Shown here: positions 54,031 through 63,769 of the stretch, one piece after another
Numbering within the stretch: position 1 is the first letter of the stretch
How the letters are laid out: each line of letters opens with the position of its first letter
Assembly (NCBI RefSeq): GCF_001468085.1
Contig: NZ_LNZB01000041.1
Span: 21,748 to 85,747, forward strand
DNA from: Legionella waltersii
GTDB taxonomy: Bacteria; Pseudomonadota; Gammaproteobacteria; Legionellales; Legionellaceae
DNA: 64,000 nt
Reading direction: 5' to 3'
Made by a program: the position numbers and the translations under genes
The notes under the pieces: model-generated
What the model saw: only the letters and a program-made list of their open reading frames with translations
The model's database searches: none
Told to the model about the DNA's origin: nothing

Positions 54031-55116
54031 ATGCCAGAAAAAGACGTACTTTCACAAGAAGAGATCGATGCACTGTTAGACTCCGTTGATGACACCATTG
54101 ATGATGAAGAGTCTCAAGAAACGGCTACCGAAGCAACCGCTGAAAAACCAGCACGTAAAAAGGGAAAACAAGCGACTAAAGCTGAGGCCGACGAAGAGGC
54201 TGGTCCAGAGTCGCAGACGGATTCTGGAGCATCAACAAACGAAGAGGCTGTTAAAACCCTAAGTTTTACCGGTCAGGAACGTATTGTTAAAGGCCAATTA
54301 CCGGTACTTGATAAAATATATGATCGCGCAGTTCGGCTCTTTGCAGCGGACATTTATCACCTCACAGCGAATGATTTTGAAATCAAGCAAGACCCTTTGT
54401 TGATTACTAAACACAAAGATTTTATGAAAAGCTTACCTAACCCGAGTTTGATGGGTATATACAAGTTCAAGCCATTACGTGGAAAAGGAATCATCTTATT
54501 TGATAGTACGTTTGTGTATGACTTGGTTGATTACTATTTTGGTGGAACAAGCCAGTTTGGTGCGCAAAAAGATAAAACTGACTTTACTGCTACTGAATTG
54601 AGAGTGATGGAGGTTGTGGCCAAAAAATTGGTTGGCGACTTGATGCAAGCATGGGAGCCCATTATTAAATTGGATGTAACGAAGTTCAATGATGAAACCA
54701 ACCCTCAGTTGGTCAATATCGCAGATCCCGAAGAAATGGTATTAGTAGCGCGCTTTTCCTTAAATTTTGGTAAGGACACAGGGACTTTTTATTTCATATT
54801 ACCTTACTCCATGTTAGAGCCTATTAAACAACAATTAGAGTTGGGTGCATCACGACCAGATGATGAAATTGATCCTAACTGGATTAAGTCATTAAAAGAG
54901 GAATTAATGGATGTAGAGGTGGTTGTTAGTTCAGTGATGGCCGAGTCTGAAAGCAGTTTAGGGAAAGTAATGGAGTGGAAAGTCGGAGACTTTATTCCAT
55001 TGGATAAAAAAGAAGTGGTGACCATGTACATTGAGGGTACTCCGGCCTACACCGCGACAATGGGAAGCATAAACGATAAAAGAGCCTTAAAAATTATTCG
55101 AATAATCAATTATTAG
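54031..55116 (+). CDS. fliM: Flagellar motor switch protein FliM
   Basis: Middle of the C-ring; binds phospho-CheY-type signals and controls rotation. The 361-residue protein starts with the signal-binding peptide LSQEEIDALLDSV (6-18). The following linker (about 20-75) is long, acidic and Ala/Lys rich. The CheC-like middle domain (EDLVDYYFGG-type segment VYDLVDYYFGGTSQFG) and the C-terminal SpoA domain (GDFIPLDKKEVVTMYIEGTPAYTATMG) are complete. First gene of the flagellar block, behind the sigma-54 promoter. Confidence 0.96.
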   Translation: MPEKDVLSQEEIDALLDSVDDTIDDEESQETATEATAEKPARKKGKQATKAEADEEAGPESQTDSGASTNEEAVKTLSFTGQERIVKGQLPVLDKIYDRAVRLFAADIYHLTANDFEIKQDPLLITKHKDFMKSLPNPSLMGIYKFKPLRGKGIILFDSTFVYDLVDYYFGGTSQFGAQKDKTDFTATELRVMEVVAKKLVGDLMQAWEPIIKLDVTKFNDETNPQLVNIADPEEMVLVARFSLNFGKDTGTFYFILPYSMLEPIKQQLELGASRPDDEIDPNWIKSLKEELMDVEVVVSSVMAESESSLGKVMEWKVGDFIPLDKKEVVTMYIEGTPAYTATMGSINDKRALKIIRIINY

Positions 55117-55125
55117 GGGAAGAGC

Positions 55126-55461
55126 ATGACTGAAGTTAATGAAACGCTTATGGAGCAACCAGGTCAAGAAAATACAATTTCTCAACAAGCACCAACTGAA
55201 AAGATGGAATTAATTTTGGATATTCCTGTATCAGTTACAGTTGAAATTGGTCGAACGAAAATGAGTATTCGCAATTTGCTGCAATTAAACCAAGGCGGTA
55301 TCGTTGCTTTAGATCGTCTAGCAGGTGATCCATTGGACGTGCTTGTCAATGGTACTTTGGTAGCTCATGGTGAGGTTGTGGTTGTAAATGATAAATTTGG
55401 GGTGCGTCTCACGGATATTGTGAGCAAGGCCGAACGTATTAAACGTTTAAAAGAGCAATAA
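55126..55461 (+). CDS. fliN: Flagellar motor switch protein FliN
   Basis: Lower C-ring subunit, also docks the export ATPase complex. Of the 111 residues, the first 35 are a Gln/Glu-rich tail. The SpoA domain follows with LILDIPVSVTVEIGRTKMSI, LLQLNQGGIVALDRLAGDPLD and GEVVVVNDKFGVRLTDI. Located 9 bp after fliM. Confidence 0.96.
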   Translation: MTEVNETLMEQPGQENTISQQAPTEKMELILDIPVSVTVEIGRTKMSIRNLLQLNQGGIVALDRLAGDPLDVLVNGTLVAHGEVVVVNDKFGVRLTDIVSKAERIKRLKEQ

Positions 55462-55462
55462 A

Positions 55463-55867
55463 ATGCAATACCTTATTTCATGTGCTTTCATGCTCATCAG
55501 CCAATCGTTGTGGGCAGCCGATACTTCAACTTTAAATGGTATTAATCATGCTGAAATGTTGCGCATGGTTTTCGGTTTGATGGTTGTTTTGGTAGTGATT
55601 TTAGCCTTGTCATGGATAGTAAAGCGCATGAACGGGGTAGCATTTTCCTCCACAAAAGGGTTTCAATACCTAGGTGGAATGGTAGTCGGCCCAAAAGAAA
55701 AAGTAATGTTGTTAAAAGCAGGAACTAGGTATTTGCTAATCGGTATTGGGTCAGCTTCCATTACCCTGCTACACGACTTTGGCGAAGCGCTCCCTGAGGG
55801 ATTTGATGCTGAGAATAAATCAATTTTTGCAGACGTATTGAAATCAGCAATAGGGAAGAAAAAATGA
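55463..55867 (+). CDS. fliO: Flagellar biosynthesis protein FliO
   Basis: Membrane chaperone for assembly of the FliP core of the export gate. 134 residues with an N-terminal signal-like segment (1-18), one membrane helix (about 33-53, [21 protein letters not shown]-like), then a cytoplasmic part with [27 protein letters not shown], typical of FliO. It starts 1 bp after fliN and overlaps fliP by four bases. Confidence 0.9.
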   Translation: MQYLISCAFMLISQSLWAADTSTLNGINHAEMLRMVFGLMVVLVVILALSWIVKRMNGVAFSSTKGFQYLGGMVVGPKEKVMLLKAGTRYLLIGIGSASITLLHDFGEALPEGFDAENKSIFADVLKSAIGKKK

Positions 55868-56613
55868 AAGCCAAAAGCTTAGCTTTGTTTTTTTTAATGG
55901 TAGCGAGTTTACCAATTATAGGACACGCTGATTCATTGTCTTTGCCAGCTATTACGATGCAGCCTGGAACAAATGGCTCACAATCGTACAGTGTCAATTT
56001 GCAAATCCTTATTTTTATGACCATCTTGACGGTCTTGCCTGGGGTCTTGATGGCAATGACCTCATTTACAAGGATTATTATTGTACTGTCTATTTTGCGA
56101 CAAGCGATAGGAATGGCACAAACACCTACAAACCAAATATTGATTGGTATTTCATTGTTTATGACCTATTTTGTTATGGCACCTGTATTTAGTCAAATGA
56201 ACGAGTCAGCTATACAACCCTATATGGCAGAGAAAATAAGTTTTCAACAAGCTCTAACTGGTGCACAAAAACCACTTCGTGAATTCATGCTTAATCAAAC
56301 GAGGAAAAATGATTTGGCTCTCTTTGAAAAAATGGCAAATAGTGCACCAAAAACCATTGATGAGGTACCTATGAGTGTGATAATTCCTGCATTTATCACC
56401 AGTGAACTAAAAACAGCCTTTCAAATAGGATTTATTTTATTTCTTCCTTTTTTAATCATTGACTTGGTAGTCTCTAGCGTTCTGATGGCAATGGGTATGA
56501 TGATGTTGTCTCCATTGATTATTTCTTTGCCTTTTAAAATTATGTTATTCGTTATGGTTGACGGTTGGACATTAGTGCTTGGCTCATTGGCTTCAAGTTT
56601 TGCACTGACCTAG
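55864..56613 (+). CDS. fliP: Flagellar export gate protein FliP
   Basis: Core of the type III export gate. 249 residues with a cleavable signal peptide ([17 protein letters not shown]) and four membrane helices. Family motifs are [54 protein letters not shown] and the [18 protein letters not shown] block. Starts inside the fliO stop (ATGA). Confidence 0.96.
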   Translation: MKAKSLALFFLMVASLPIIGHADSLSLPAITMQPGTNGSQSYSVNLQILIFMTILTVLPGVLMAMTSFTRIIIVLSILRQAIGMAQTPTNQILIGISLFMTYFVMAPVFSQMNESAIQPYMAEKISFQQALTGAQKPLREFMLNQTRKNDLALFEKMANSAPKTIDEVPMSVIIPAFITSELKTAFQIGFILFLPFLIIDLVVSSVLMAMGMMMLSPLIISLPFKIMLFVMVDGWTLVLGSLASSFALT

Positions 56614-56621
56614 GGGGCTTT

Positions 56622-56891
56622 ATGAATCCAGATTCAGTTGTCTCATTATTTAGTGAAAGTGTGTACCTCATATTGTTGTTATTGATGGTGTTGATATTGC
56701 CCGGACTAGTCGTCGGTTTGATTGTTTCTATGTTTCAGGCAGCCACACAAATCAATGAGTCGAGCTTGAGTTTTATCCCTAAATTGTTTGTGACCTTCTT
56801 AGTCCTTGTGTTTGCGGGTCCTTGGTTATTAAAAACCTTGGTCAATTATACGGATTCACTGATTACTAATATCCCTTATTTGATTGGATAG
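56622..56891 (+). CDS. fliQ: Flagellar export gate protein FliQ
   Basis: 89-residue export-gate subunit with two membrane helices. The ATG at 56622 follows GGGGG and gives the family start MNPDSVVSLFSESVYLILLL; an open frame extends further upstream inside fliP, but is not expected in FliQ. GLIVSMFQAATQINESSLSF is the conserved loop. It starts 8 bp after fliP. Confidence 0.95.
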   Translation: MNPDSVVSLFSESVYLILLLLMVLILPGLVVGLIVSMFQAATQINESSLSFIPKLFVTFLVLVFAGPWLLKTLVNYTDSLITNIPYLIG

Positions 56892-56900
56892 GGACATCCT

Positions 56901-57671
56901 ATGAATTTTGATTATCAAACAGTGATACAACAATTTAGTCAGTACATTTGGCCAATGATTCGTATTGGAGGATTGTTGCTTACTCTTCCTGTTTTATCTT
57001 CTGGTCTACTACCTACCCGCATCAAGTTGTTATTTATGATTACATTGAGTTGGATGTGTGTGTCCTTTGTCCCTGTTGAATTATCGTTTGATAAATTTAG
57101 TGGTGTGTATTTAGTGTATATCGCTCAAGAGTTACTTCTAGGTATGTTGATGGGATTCGTGATGCAATTAGTTTTTCAAGTGTTTATTTTGGGCGGTCAA
57201 ATTATCTCAATGCAAGCTGGTCTGGGTTTTGCGGTGATGGTTGATCCTGCTAGTAGGGCGAGTGTTCCTCTTGTTAGCCAATTATACATGATGATGACCA
57301 CCTTGATTTTCTTGTCTTTAAATGGACATCTCTTCATTATTGAAAGTTTATTGGATAGTTTTAAGCAAATGCCCGTTGGGAAGCTCTCGGTTGATACAGC
57401 CATGGTTTGGAGTGTCATTAGTTTTTCAGGATGGATGTTTAAGGAAGCGGTGCTCATTTCAATTCCAGCGATATTGTCATTGCTCATAGTGAGTTTGTCA
57501 TTTGGAATCATGACTCGTGTGGCACCTCAATTAAACGTATTTTCTTTAGGATTTCCAATTACTTTGTTGATGGGATTTGTCATTATTAAAATTGGATTAG
57601 CAACCTTAGGAACACAAATCACTGAAAGTATCGATTATGGACTGAACTTTATTATTGGGATGTTGCGCTGA
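56901..57671 (+). CDS. fliR: Flagellar export gate protein FliR
   Basis: 256-residue gate subunit with about six membrane helices. Conserved parts are RIGGLLLTLPVLSSGLLPTR and the GGQIISMQAGLGFAVMVDP loop. The end VIIKIGLATLGTQITESIDY is also family-like. Its stop overlaps the flhB ATG by one base. Confidence 0.95.
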   Translation: MNFDYQTVIQQFSQYIWPMIRIGGLLLTLPVLSSGLLPTRIKLLFMITLSWMCVSFVPVELSFDKFSGVYLVYIAQELLLGMLMGFVMQLVFQVFILGGQIISMQAGLGFAVMVDPASRASVPLVSQLYMMMTTLIFLSLNGHLFIIESLLDSFKQMPVGKLSVDTAMVWSVISFSGWMFKEAVLISIPAILSLLIVSLSFGIMTRVAPQLNVFSLGFPITLLMGFVIIKIGLATLGTQITESIDYGLNFIIGMLR

Positions 57672-58819
57672 TGGCAGATGACGATAATTCACAAGAAAAA
57701 ACCGAACAACCCTCGGAGAAACGTTTAAAAGAATCGAGGGAGAAGGGCCAAGTTGCCCGATCAAAGGATTTTAATGCAACGGTTATTTTATTGATGACCA
57801 CCCTCGGCCTTTTTATTTTTGGTAAACAACTTTCTATCCAGCTTGCATCAATGATGAAGTGGTCTTTTGAGTTCGATAGGTTGGTTTTATTAACGCCAAC
57901 CATGGCCTTTGAGCGCTTGTTTTTTCTAGCTACTAAAGGATTCTTGGCACTGGTTCCTTTTTTAGTATTGGTATTTATTGTATCCCTTTTGGCACCTTTA
58001 CTTGTAGGTGGTTGGATTTTTAGTGGTCAATCCTTGCAGCCTAAGTTTTCTCGCTTAAACCCTCTGAAAGGATTTAAGCGAATGGTATCGGTAAAGGGTT
58101 TTGTTGAAATGATTAAAGCGTTTCTCAAATTTGCCTTAGTCGCTGGAGTGTCAATTGTCGTATTGAGGATGCAAATTCCGCAATTGCTCTCTTTGGGCGG
58201 TGCATCTATAGAAACAGCAGTGGCATCAGGTGCTTTGATTCTCTTGAAGTCATTCCTATTTATCTGTTCAAGTTTAATTTTAATTGCTGTCATTGATGTG
58301 CCTTTTCAACTGTATGAGCACAGTAAGTCCATAAAAATGACTAAACAAGAATTAAAGGATGAATACAAGGAAACGGAAGGAAAACCAGAAGTTAAAAGTG
58401 CAATCCGTCGCGCTCAACATGAAGTTGCTAAACGACGAATGATGAGTGAAGTACCTAAGGCAGATGTTATTTTGACAAACCCTACTCATTATGCAGTTGC
58501 AATTAGTTATAAGAAAAATGGTAAGCGTGCTCCCGTTGTGCTTGCTAAGGGTAAAAATCTGGTGGCTTTTCAAATTTCTAAAGTTGCCAGCACTCATAAA
58601 ATTCCGATTATCTCTGTACCTCCATTGGCACGCGCGGTTTATTTTTCTACAAAAATTAATGCTGAAATTCCAAGAGGACTTTATGTAGCAGTGGCTCAGG
58701 TACTGGCCTATATTTTTCAGCTACGCGATAAGCAAAGATACGATGCTAAACCGGAAATATTACAGAATGTACCAATTCCGCCTGATCTTATGCGCGAAGC
58801 AGAGGAGGATGAAGAATGA
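57671..58819 (+). CDS. flhB: Flagellar export switch protein FlhB
   Basis: Controls the change from rod/hook to filament substrates. 382 residues: an N-terminal QEKTEQPSEKRLKESREKGQ signature, four membrane helices (about 35-215), and a cytoplasmic domain with the self-cleavage motif NPTH at 270-273 followed by YAVAISY. The basic tail continues to residue 382. Overlaps fliR by one base and flhA by four. Confidence 0.97.
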   Translation: MADDDNSQEKTEQPSEKRLKESREKGQVARSKDFNATVILLMTTLGLFIFGKQLSIQLASMMKWSFEFDRLVLLTPTMAFERLFFLATKGFLALVPFLVLVFIVSLLAPLLVGGWIFSGQSLQPKFSRLNPLKGFKRMVSVKGFVEMIKAFLKFALVAGVSIVVLRMQIPQLLSLGGASIETAVASGALILLKSFLFICSSLILIAVIDVPFQLYEHSKSIKMTKQELKDEYKETEGKPEVKSAIRRAQHEVAKRRMMSEVPKADVILTNPTHYAVAISYKKNGKRAPVVLAKGKNLVAFQISKVASTHKIPIISVPPLARAVYFSTKINAEIPRGLYVAVAQVLAYIFQLRDKQRYDAKPEILQNVPIPPDLMREAEEDEE

Positions 58820-60894
58820 ATAATGCACTCTATTATTTGCAGTTTTTAATGCGACAAGGGTTTGGAACTCCTTTGATGTTGATCGTGATGATCAGCATGA
58901 TGATGTTGCCTTTGCCTCCTTTCTTGTTGGATATATTCTTTACTTTCAATATTGCTCTGTCTTTGGTCGTATTGTTGGCTGTCATTTATAGTGAACGTCC
59001 ACTCGATTTTGCAGTATTCCCAACAGTGATTCTCATTGCAACCTTATTAAGATTAGCGTTGAACGTTGCTTCTACACGCGTTGTTTTGCTCAATGGCCAT
59101 CAAGGCACTGATGCAGCTGGTCAAGTGATTAAATCGTTTGGCGAAGTTGTGATAGGGGGCAACTACACAGTTGGTATTGTGGTCTTCATTATTCTCGTGG
59201 TTATCAATTTTGTCGTGGTCACAAAAGGTGCTGGTCGTGTCTCAGAAGTAAGTGCTCGTTTTACATTAGATGCATTACCTGGAAAGCAAATGGCTATTGA
59301 TGCGGATTTAAATGCCGGACTAATCAATCAAGAGCAAGCTATTAAACGCAGAACAGAAGTGGCTCAAGAGGCTGATTTTTATGGTTCCATGGATGGTGCG
59401 AGTAAATTCGTACGCGGAGATGCTATTGCGGGGATTTTGGTGCTCATTATTAATATTGTTGGTGGATTAATCATCGGTGTCTTTCAATTTAATATGAATT
59501 TGAATGATGCCTTACATAACTATGTGTTATTGACTGTAGGTGATGGCTTAGTAGCCCAAGTCCCCTCATTGCTCTTATCTACTGCAGCAGCAATTATTGT
59601 AACTAGAGTTTCTAGCGCGCAGAATATGGGCCAAGCAGTGATCAATCAAGTACTGGCGAATCCCCGATCTTTAATCATCGCTTCTTCTATTATTGGTTTG
59701 ATCGGCATCATTCCAGGCATGCCGCATATTGCATTCATTATTTTGTCTGCTGGTCTTGCTGGAATCGCGTATTTGTTTATACGCAAAGAAAAAGAAAAGA
59801 AAAGAACTCAAGAAGTAACGCAGACTGAATCCATTCCAACTCCTGATCCAGCTGCTGCAGAATTATCTTGGGATGATGTAAATCCTGTAGACGTCATCAG
59901 TTTGGAAGTTGGCTATCGTCTAATTCCTATGGTTGATAGTGCACAAGGAGGTGTATTGTTAGCTCGAATTAAGGGAGTGCGTAAAAAGATCTCCCAGGAG
60001 CTCGGATTCTTAATCCCCACCGTCCATATTAGGGATAATTTAGATTTAAAACCAAATCATTACCGTTTGAGCTTGGCTGGGGTGGTGATGGGGGAGGCTG
60101 CAATTCACCCTGACAGGTGGTTGGCTATTAATCCTGGCCAAGTGTTTGGGGATTTGGATGGTATACATGATCATGATCCAGCATTTGGGATGGATGCCAT
60201 TTGGATTATGGAAAACCAGAAAGAACAAGCAAATACTTTAGGATATACCGTTGTTGATGCATCAACGGTGATTGCTACTCATTTGAGTCAAATACTAGAA
60301 CAAAATAGCCAACAATTACTTGGCTACGAAGAAACCCAGCAGCTTCTGGATAAGTTAGCAGTAAACTCACCTAAACTAGTGAAAGAACTCGTGCCTGATA
60401 ATTTACCTTTAGGGGCAGTAAGCAAAGTGCTTCAGGGCTTGCTTTATGAACATATTCCTTTGACAGACATTCGTACTATAGTCGAAACATTGGCGGAATT
60501 TGCGCCAAAATCGAAGGATTCTGATTATTTAGTTAGCCAAGTCCGAATAGCTCTATCACGATTAATTACTCAAAAAATCAGTGGCTTGCATGAAGAGTTG
60601 CCAATCATTACCTTAAAACCAGAATTGGAACAATTATTGCACAATAGTATTCAGAATAGTGGACCAAGCGGTATCAGTTTTGAACCTGGTATGGCTGATA
60701 AGATTCAGCAATCTCTGATTCACTTCTCGCAGCAACAACAAGAGAAGCAAGAAAGCTCAGTCTTAGTGGTTCAGCCTGGGATTCGTTCGGTGTTGGCACG
60801 ATTTGTGCGTACTATATCAAACGATTTCCATGTTTTGTCTTATCAGGAAATTCCTGATAACAAACAAATACGCATAGTTGGAACAGTCGGTTGA
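58816..60894 (+). CDS. flhA: Flagellar export gate protein FlhA
   Basis: Large export-gate subunit that uses proton flow and docks chaperone-substrate complexes. 692 residues with about eight membrane helices (20-330). The FHIPEP signature region appears as LRLALNVASTRVVLL then FVVVTKGAGRVSEVSARFTL, with DALPGKQMAIDADLNAGLI. A cytoplasmic domain (from about 345) follows, ending SYQEIPDNKQIRIVGTVG. All expected blocks are intact. Confidence 0.97.
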   Translation: MNNALYYLQFLMRQGFGTPLMLIVMISMMMLPLPPFLLDIFFTFNIALSLVVLLAVIYSERPLDFAVFPTVILIATLLRLALNVASTRVVLLNGHQGTDAAGQVIKSFGEVVIGGNYTVGIVVFIILVVINFVVVTKGAGRVSEVSARFTLDALPGKQMAIDADLNAGLINQEQAIKRRTEVAQEADFYGSMDGASKFVRGDAIAGILVLIINIVGGLIIGVFQFNMNLNDALHNYVLLTVGDGLVAQVPSLLLSTAAAIIVTRVSSAQNMGQAVINQVLANPRSLIIASSIIGLIGIIPGMPHIAFIILSAGLAGIAYLFIRKEKEKKRTQEVTQTESIPTPDPAAAELSWDDVNPVDVISLEVGYRLIPMVDSAQGGVLLARIKGVRKKISQELGFLIPTVHIRDNLDLKPNHYRLSLAGVVMGEAAIHPDRWLAINPGQVFGDLDGIHDHDPAFGMDAIWIMENQKEQANTLGYTVVDASTVIATHLSQILEQNSQQLLGYEETQQLLDKLAVNSPKLVKELVPDNLPLGAVSKVLQGLLYEHIPLTDIRTIVETLAEFAPKSKDSDYLVSQVRIALSRLITQKISGLHEELPIITLKPELEQLLHNSIQNSGPSGISFEPGMADKIQQSLIHFSQQQQEKQESSVLVVQPGIRSVLARFVRTISNDFHVLSYQEIPDNKQIRIVGTVG

Positions 60895-60950
60895 GGTGAA
60901 AAGAGTTCACTGAAAGTTAAAGAAATTGAGGACTGTAGGCAGGAGGCATT

Positions 60951-62090
60951 ATGAAACTAAAACGTTTTGTCGCAGCAGATACACGCACTGCGATGCAACA
61001 AATTAAGGCCACTTTCGGTCCTGATGCCGTTATATTATCCAGCCATCATGTTGAGGGTGGAATCGAAATTGTTGCCGCCATTGATTTTGATGAAACCATA
61101 TTGTCTGCTGAAGCGGCTGTTGCTGTTGCTGAACCCCCAAGCCAAGTGGATAAGAATGCAAACATGACTCCTTTGGACGATATGCGCCAAGAAATTTTGA
61201 CATTAAGAGGAATGTTAGAGGCTCAGCTACGCGGAAATGTGGGAATAAATGAACCCTTGCATTCCGTTATGCTACAAAAATTGCTCTATTTAGGGGTAAG
61301 TCATAAAACAGGCAATTTATGGGCACGATCCGTTAAGCCTGATCTCAATGAACAAAGAGCATGGCAATCCATTTTAACATTAATGACAGAACAACTCCCT
61401 ATCAAAGAATCCCAACGAATAGAGGAAGGTGGCGTATTTGCTTTTGTTGGCCCTACAGGTGTTGGTAAAACAACAACTCTAGCTAAGGTTGCGGCACGGT
61501 TTAGTTTGCGTTTTGGAGCAGATAAACTGGGTTTAGTCACTATGGATACCTACCGAATCGCAGCACAAGAACAGCTGGTTTTATATGGCAAAATTTTAGG
61601 TGTCAAAGTTTGTGTAGCCCAAGATGAAGTCGCTCTTGCTAGGGTTTTGCGTCAGTTAAGTGATAAAAAATTAATCCTAATTGATACAGCAGGGATGAAT
61701 CCTTCGGATGAACGAGTGATTACACAAATGAATGCATTGAGTTCTCATTTGCAATCCATTACCAAAGTATTGGTTTTAGCTGCAACCAGTCATTATCAAG
61801 TATTGATTGATGCCGTTAAACGTTATCAGGCCAGTGAGGTGGATCAGTGCATAATCACCAAACTAGATGAGTCAATGGCTATAGGCGGAGTAATTAGTGC
61901 AGTCATTGAATCAGGATTGGCGGTGAGTTATTTAACCAACGGCCAACGAGTTCCTGAAGACATCAAAATTGCTACTCGTCACCAACTTGTTGAGGTGTTT
62001 GCTCAACAAGAGATTAAATTGTCCCAAGAAGAAAGGGACATTAGCAAGAGAAACCTGCTTGTTAGGAGAGATTATTATGTCGAAACTTAG
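60951..62090 (+). CDS. flhF: Flagellar SRP-like GTPase FlhF
   Basis: Sets the polar position of the flagellum. 379 residues: a basic N-terminal segment MKLKRFVAADTRTAMQQIKA, a linker, then the NG domain with G1 GPTGVGKTTTLAKVAARF, VTMDTYRIAAQEQL, LIDTAGMNPSDE and ITKLDESMAIGGV. It lies 56 bp after flhA and overlaps flhG by 14 bp. Confidence 0.95.
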   Translation: MKLKRFVAADTRTAMQQIKATFGPDAVILSSHHVEGGIEIVAAIDFDETILSAEAAVAVAEPPSQVDKNANMTPLDDMRQEILTLRGMLEAQLRGNVGINEPLHSVMLQKLLYLGVSHKTGNLWARSVKPDLNEQRAWQSILTLMTEQLPIKESQRIEEGGVFAFVGPTGVGKTTTLAKVAARFSLRFGADKLGLVTMDTYRIAAQEQLVLYGKILGVKVCVAQDEVALARVLRQLSDKKLILIDTAGMNPSDERVITQMNALSSHLQSITKVLVLAATSHYQVLIDAVKRYQASEVDQCIITKLDESMAIGGVISAVIESGLAVSYLTNGQRVPEDIKIATRHQLVEVFAQQEIKLSQEERDISKRNLLVRRDYYVET

Positions 62091-62946
62091 CAATAGTATT
62101 AAAGATCAGGCTGCTGGATTAAGAAATTTAAACCGCACTAAGCCTGTCAAGGTGATTGCTGTGACCGCTGGAAAAGGCGGTGTAGGCAAAAGTAATGTCT
62201 CTGTGAATCTAGCAGTGGCACTATCTCAGCTCAATAAAAGCGTGATGCTTCTTGATGCAGATTTAGGCTTGGCCAACGTGGATATCATGTTAGGATTGCA
62301 CACGAAGTACAATTTATCGCACGTGATTCAGGGACAGTGCCATCTTAGCGACATTATATTGCATGGTCCAAGCAATATTCGAGTAATACCGGCATCCTCC
62401 GGGACAGAGTTTATGACCCAATTAACCCCAACTGAACATGCAGGAATTATTGATGCGTTTAATGAGTTAACGGATGATTTAGATTATATGATCATCGATA
62501 CTGCAGCAGGAATTTCTGAAACTGTACTGAGTTTTACTCGCTCTTCTCAAGAATTGATCGTAGTCGTTTGTGATGAACCTACTTCTCTGACCGATGCCTA
62601 TGCTTTGATTAAAGTAATGAGTAAACGTTATGAATGGACTCATTTTCACATTTTGGTAAACATGGTGAGAAACCTGAAAGATGGAAGAGAGTTGTTTAAT
62701 AAATTGTTTCGAGTATCTGAGCAATTTTTGGACGTTCAACTCAATTACTTAGGTACTATTCCATTTGATGAGCATATTCATAAAGCAGTAAAGCAACAAA
62801 AACCAGTATTATTGTCATATCCAGAATCACCTTCATCTCATGCTTTGAGGGAAGTAGCGGATACCATCAATCATTGGCCATATAAGCCAGCACTAGGCGG
62901 AAATACCAGTTTCTTTTTAGAAAGATTAGTGACAGGAGAATTTTAA
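62077..62946 (+). CDS. flhG: MinD-like flagellar number regulator FlhG (FleN)
   Basis: ParA/MinD ATPase that limits flagellar number, in Pseudomonas by restraining FleQ. The ATG at 62077, seven bases after AGGAGAG, gives 289 residues; an in-frame ATG 108 bases earlier lies in flhF and is unlikely. Deviant Walker A is VTAGKGGVGKSNVSVNLAVA, then DADLGLANVDIMLGL and MIIDTAAGISETV. The C-terminal amphipathic helix NTSFFLERLVTGEF fits membrane binding. Confidence 0.95.
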   Translation: MSKLSNSIKDQAAGLRNLNRTKPVKVIAVTAGKGGVGKSNVSVNLAVALSQLNKSVMLLDADLGLANVDIMLGLHTKYNLSHVIQGQCHLSDIILHGPSNIRVIPASSGTEFMTQLTPTEHAGIIDAFNELTDDLDYMIIDTAAGISETVLSFTRSSQELIVVVCDEPTSLTDAYALIKVMSKRYEWTHFHILVNMVRNLKDGRELFNKLFRVSEQFLDVQLNYLGTIPFDEHIHKAVKQQKPVLLSYPESPSSHALREVADTINHWPYKPALGGNTSFFLERLVTGEF

Positions 62947-63044
62947 AATTCTTCACTATACTTATTATGAAGCTGTAATGAGTTTGTTTTAGATTTACTA
63001 CTTTAACAATAATAATTTTATGCTGTTATTCTTAGGAGAGTAAC

Positions 63045-63761
63045 GTGGATGCTTTAGCGGCATACAGCAAAGTAAATCAACAAGCCCAAGAAGCCATGGT
63101 TAAAACTCATGCGATATTGGTTAAGAGAATTGCACATCATTTGATGGGTCGATTACCACAAAATGTGCAATTAGATGACTTAATTCAAGCAGGGATGCTA
63201 GGTTTGCTTGAGGCTGCGAAACATTATGACTCGAGTAAAGGAGCCTCGTTCGAAACCTATGCAGGGATTCGAATCAGAGGGTATATGCTCGATGAAGTCA
63301 GGCGCAATGATTGGGTTCCGCGCTCTGTCTATCGTAATTCCAGAATGATCAGTGAAGCTGTCAGGAATTTGGAAAATCGATATGGACGAGAAGCTAAAGA
63401 TTCCGAAATTGCGGAAGAGCTTGGCCTTTCATTAACTGAATACCATAATATGTTGCAAGACTCAGTAGGTAGTCATTTGTATGGCTTTGATGACTTAGGC
63501 GTAACTGATGATGTTCTTTACGATGAAGATGTTGGCGCTGCCAATGAGCCGCATGTCAACGTTTTGCATTCAGACATGTTAAGTCATTTGACACAAGTCA
63601 TTGATGGTCTACCACAGAAAGAGAAGCTGGTTCTTTCTTTGTATTATGAGCAGGATTTGAATTTAAAAGAAATAGGCGAAGTAATAGGGGTAAGTGAATC
63701 CAGAGTTTCACAAATTCTTACTCAAGCGACACACCGCATTAAATCGCGGTTACCGGAATAA
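63045..63761 (+). CDS. fliA: Flagellar sigma factor 28 (FliA)
   Basis: Sigma-28 for late flagellar genes and, in L. pneumophila, transmissive-phase traits. Start is GTG at 63045, set by AGGAGAG ending four bases upstream; the ATG at 63049 is out of frame. 238 residues with region 2 (DDLIQAGMLGLLEAAKHYDS, FETYAGIRIRGYMLDEVRRN DWVPR region), region 3 (NLENRYGREAKDSEIAEEL) and region 4 (KEIGEVIGVSESRVSQILTQ). The 98-bp gap from flhG may hold its own promoter, which I could not assign. Confidence 0.96.
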   Translation: MDALAAYSKVNQQAQEAMVKTHAILVKRIAHHLMGRLPQNVQLDDLIQAGMLGLLEAAKHYDSSKGASFETYAGIRIRGYMLDEVRRNDWVPRSVYRNSRMISEAVRNLENRYGREAKDSEIAEELGLSLTEYHNMLQDSVGSHLYGFDDLGVTDDVLYDEDVGAANEPHVNVLHSDMLSHLTQVIDGLPQKEKLVLSLYYEQDLNLKEIGEVIGVSESRVSQILTQATHRIKSRLPE

Positions 63762-63769
63762 TAAGAAGA

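Noticed and set aside
61969-62076. Longer N-terminus for FlhG from an upstream ATG
   Set aside because: The extra 36 residues are out-of-frame flhF sequence; the ATG at 62077 has AGGAGAG upstream and gives the family start.
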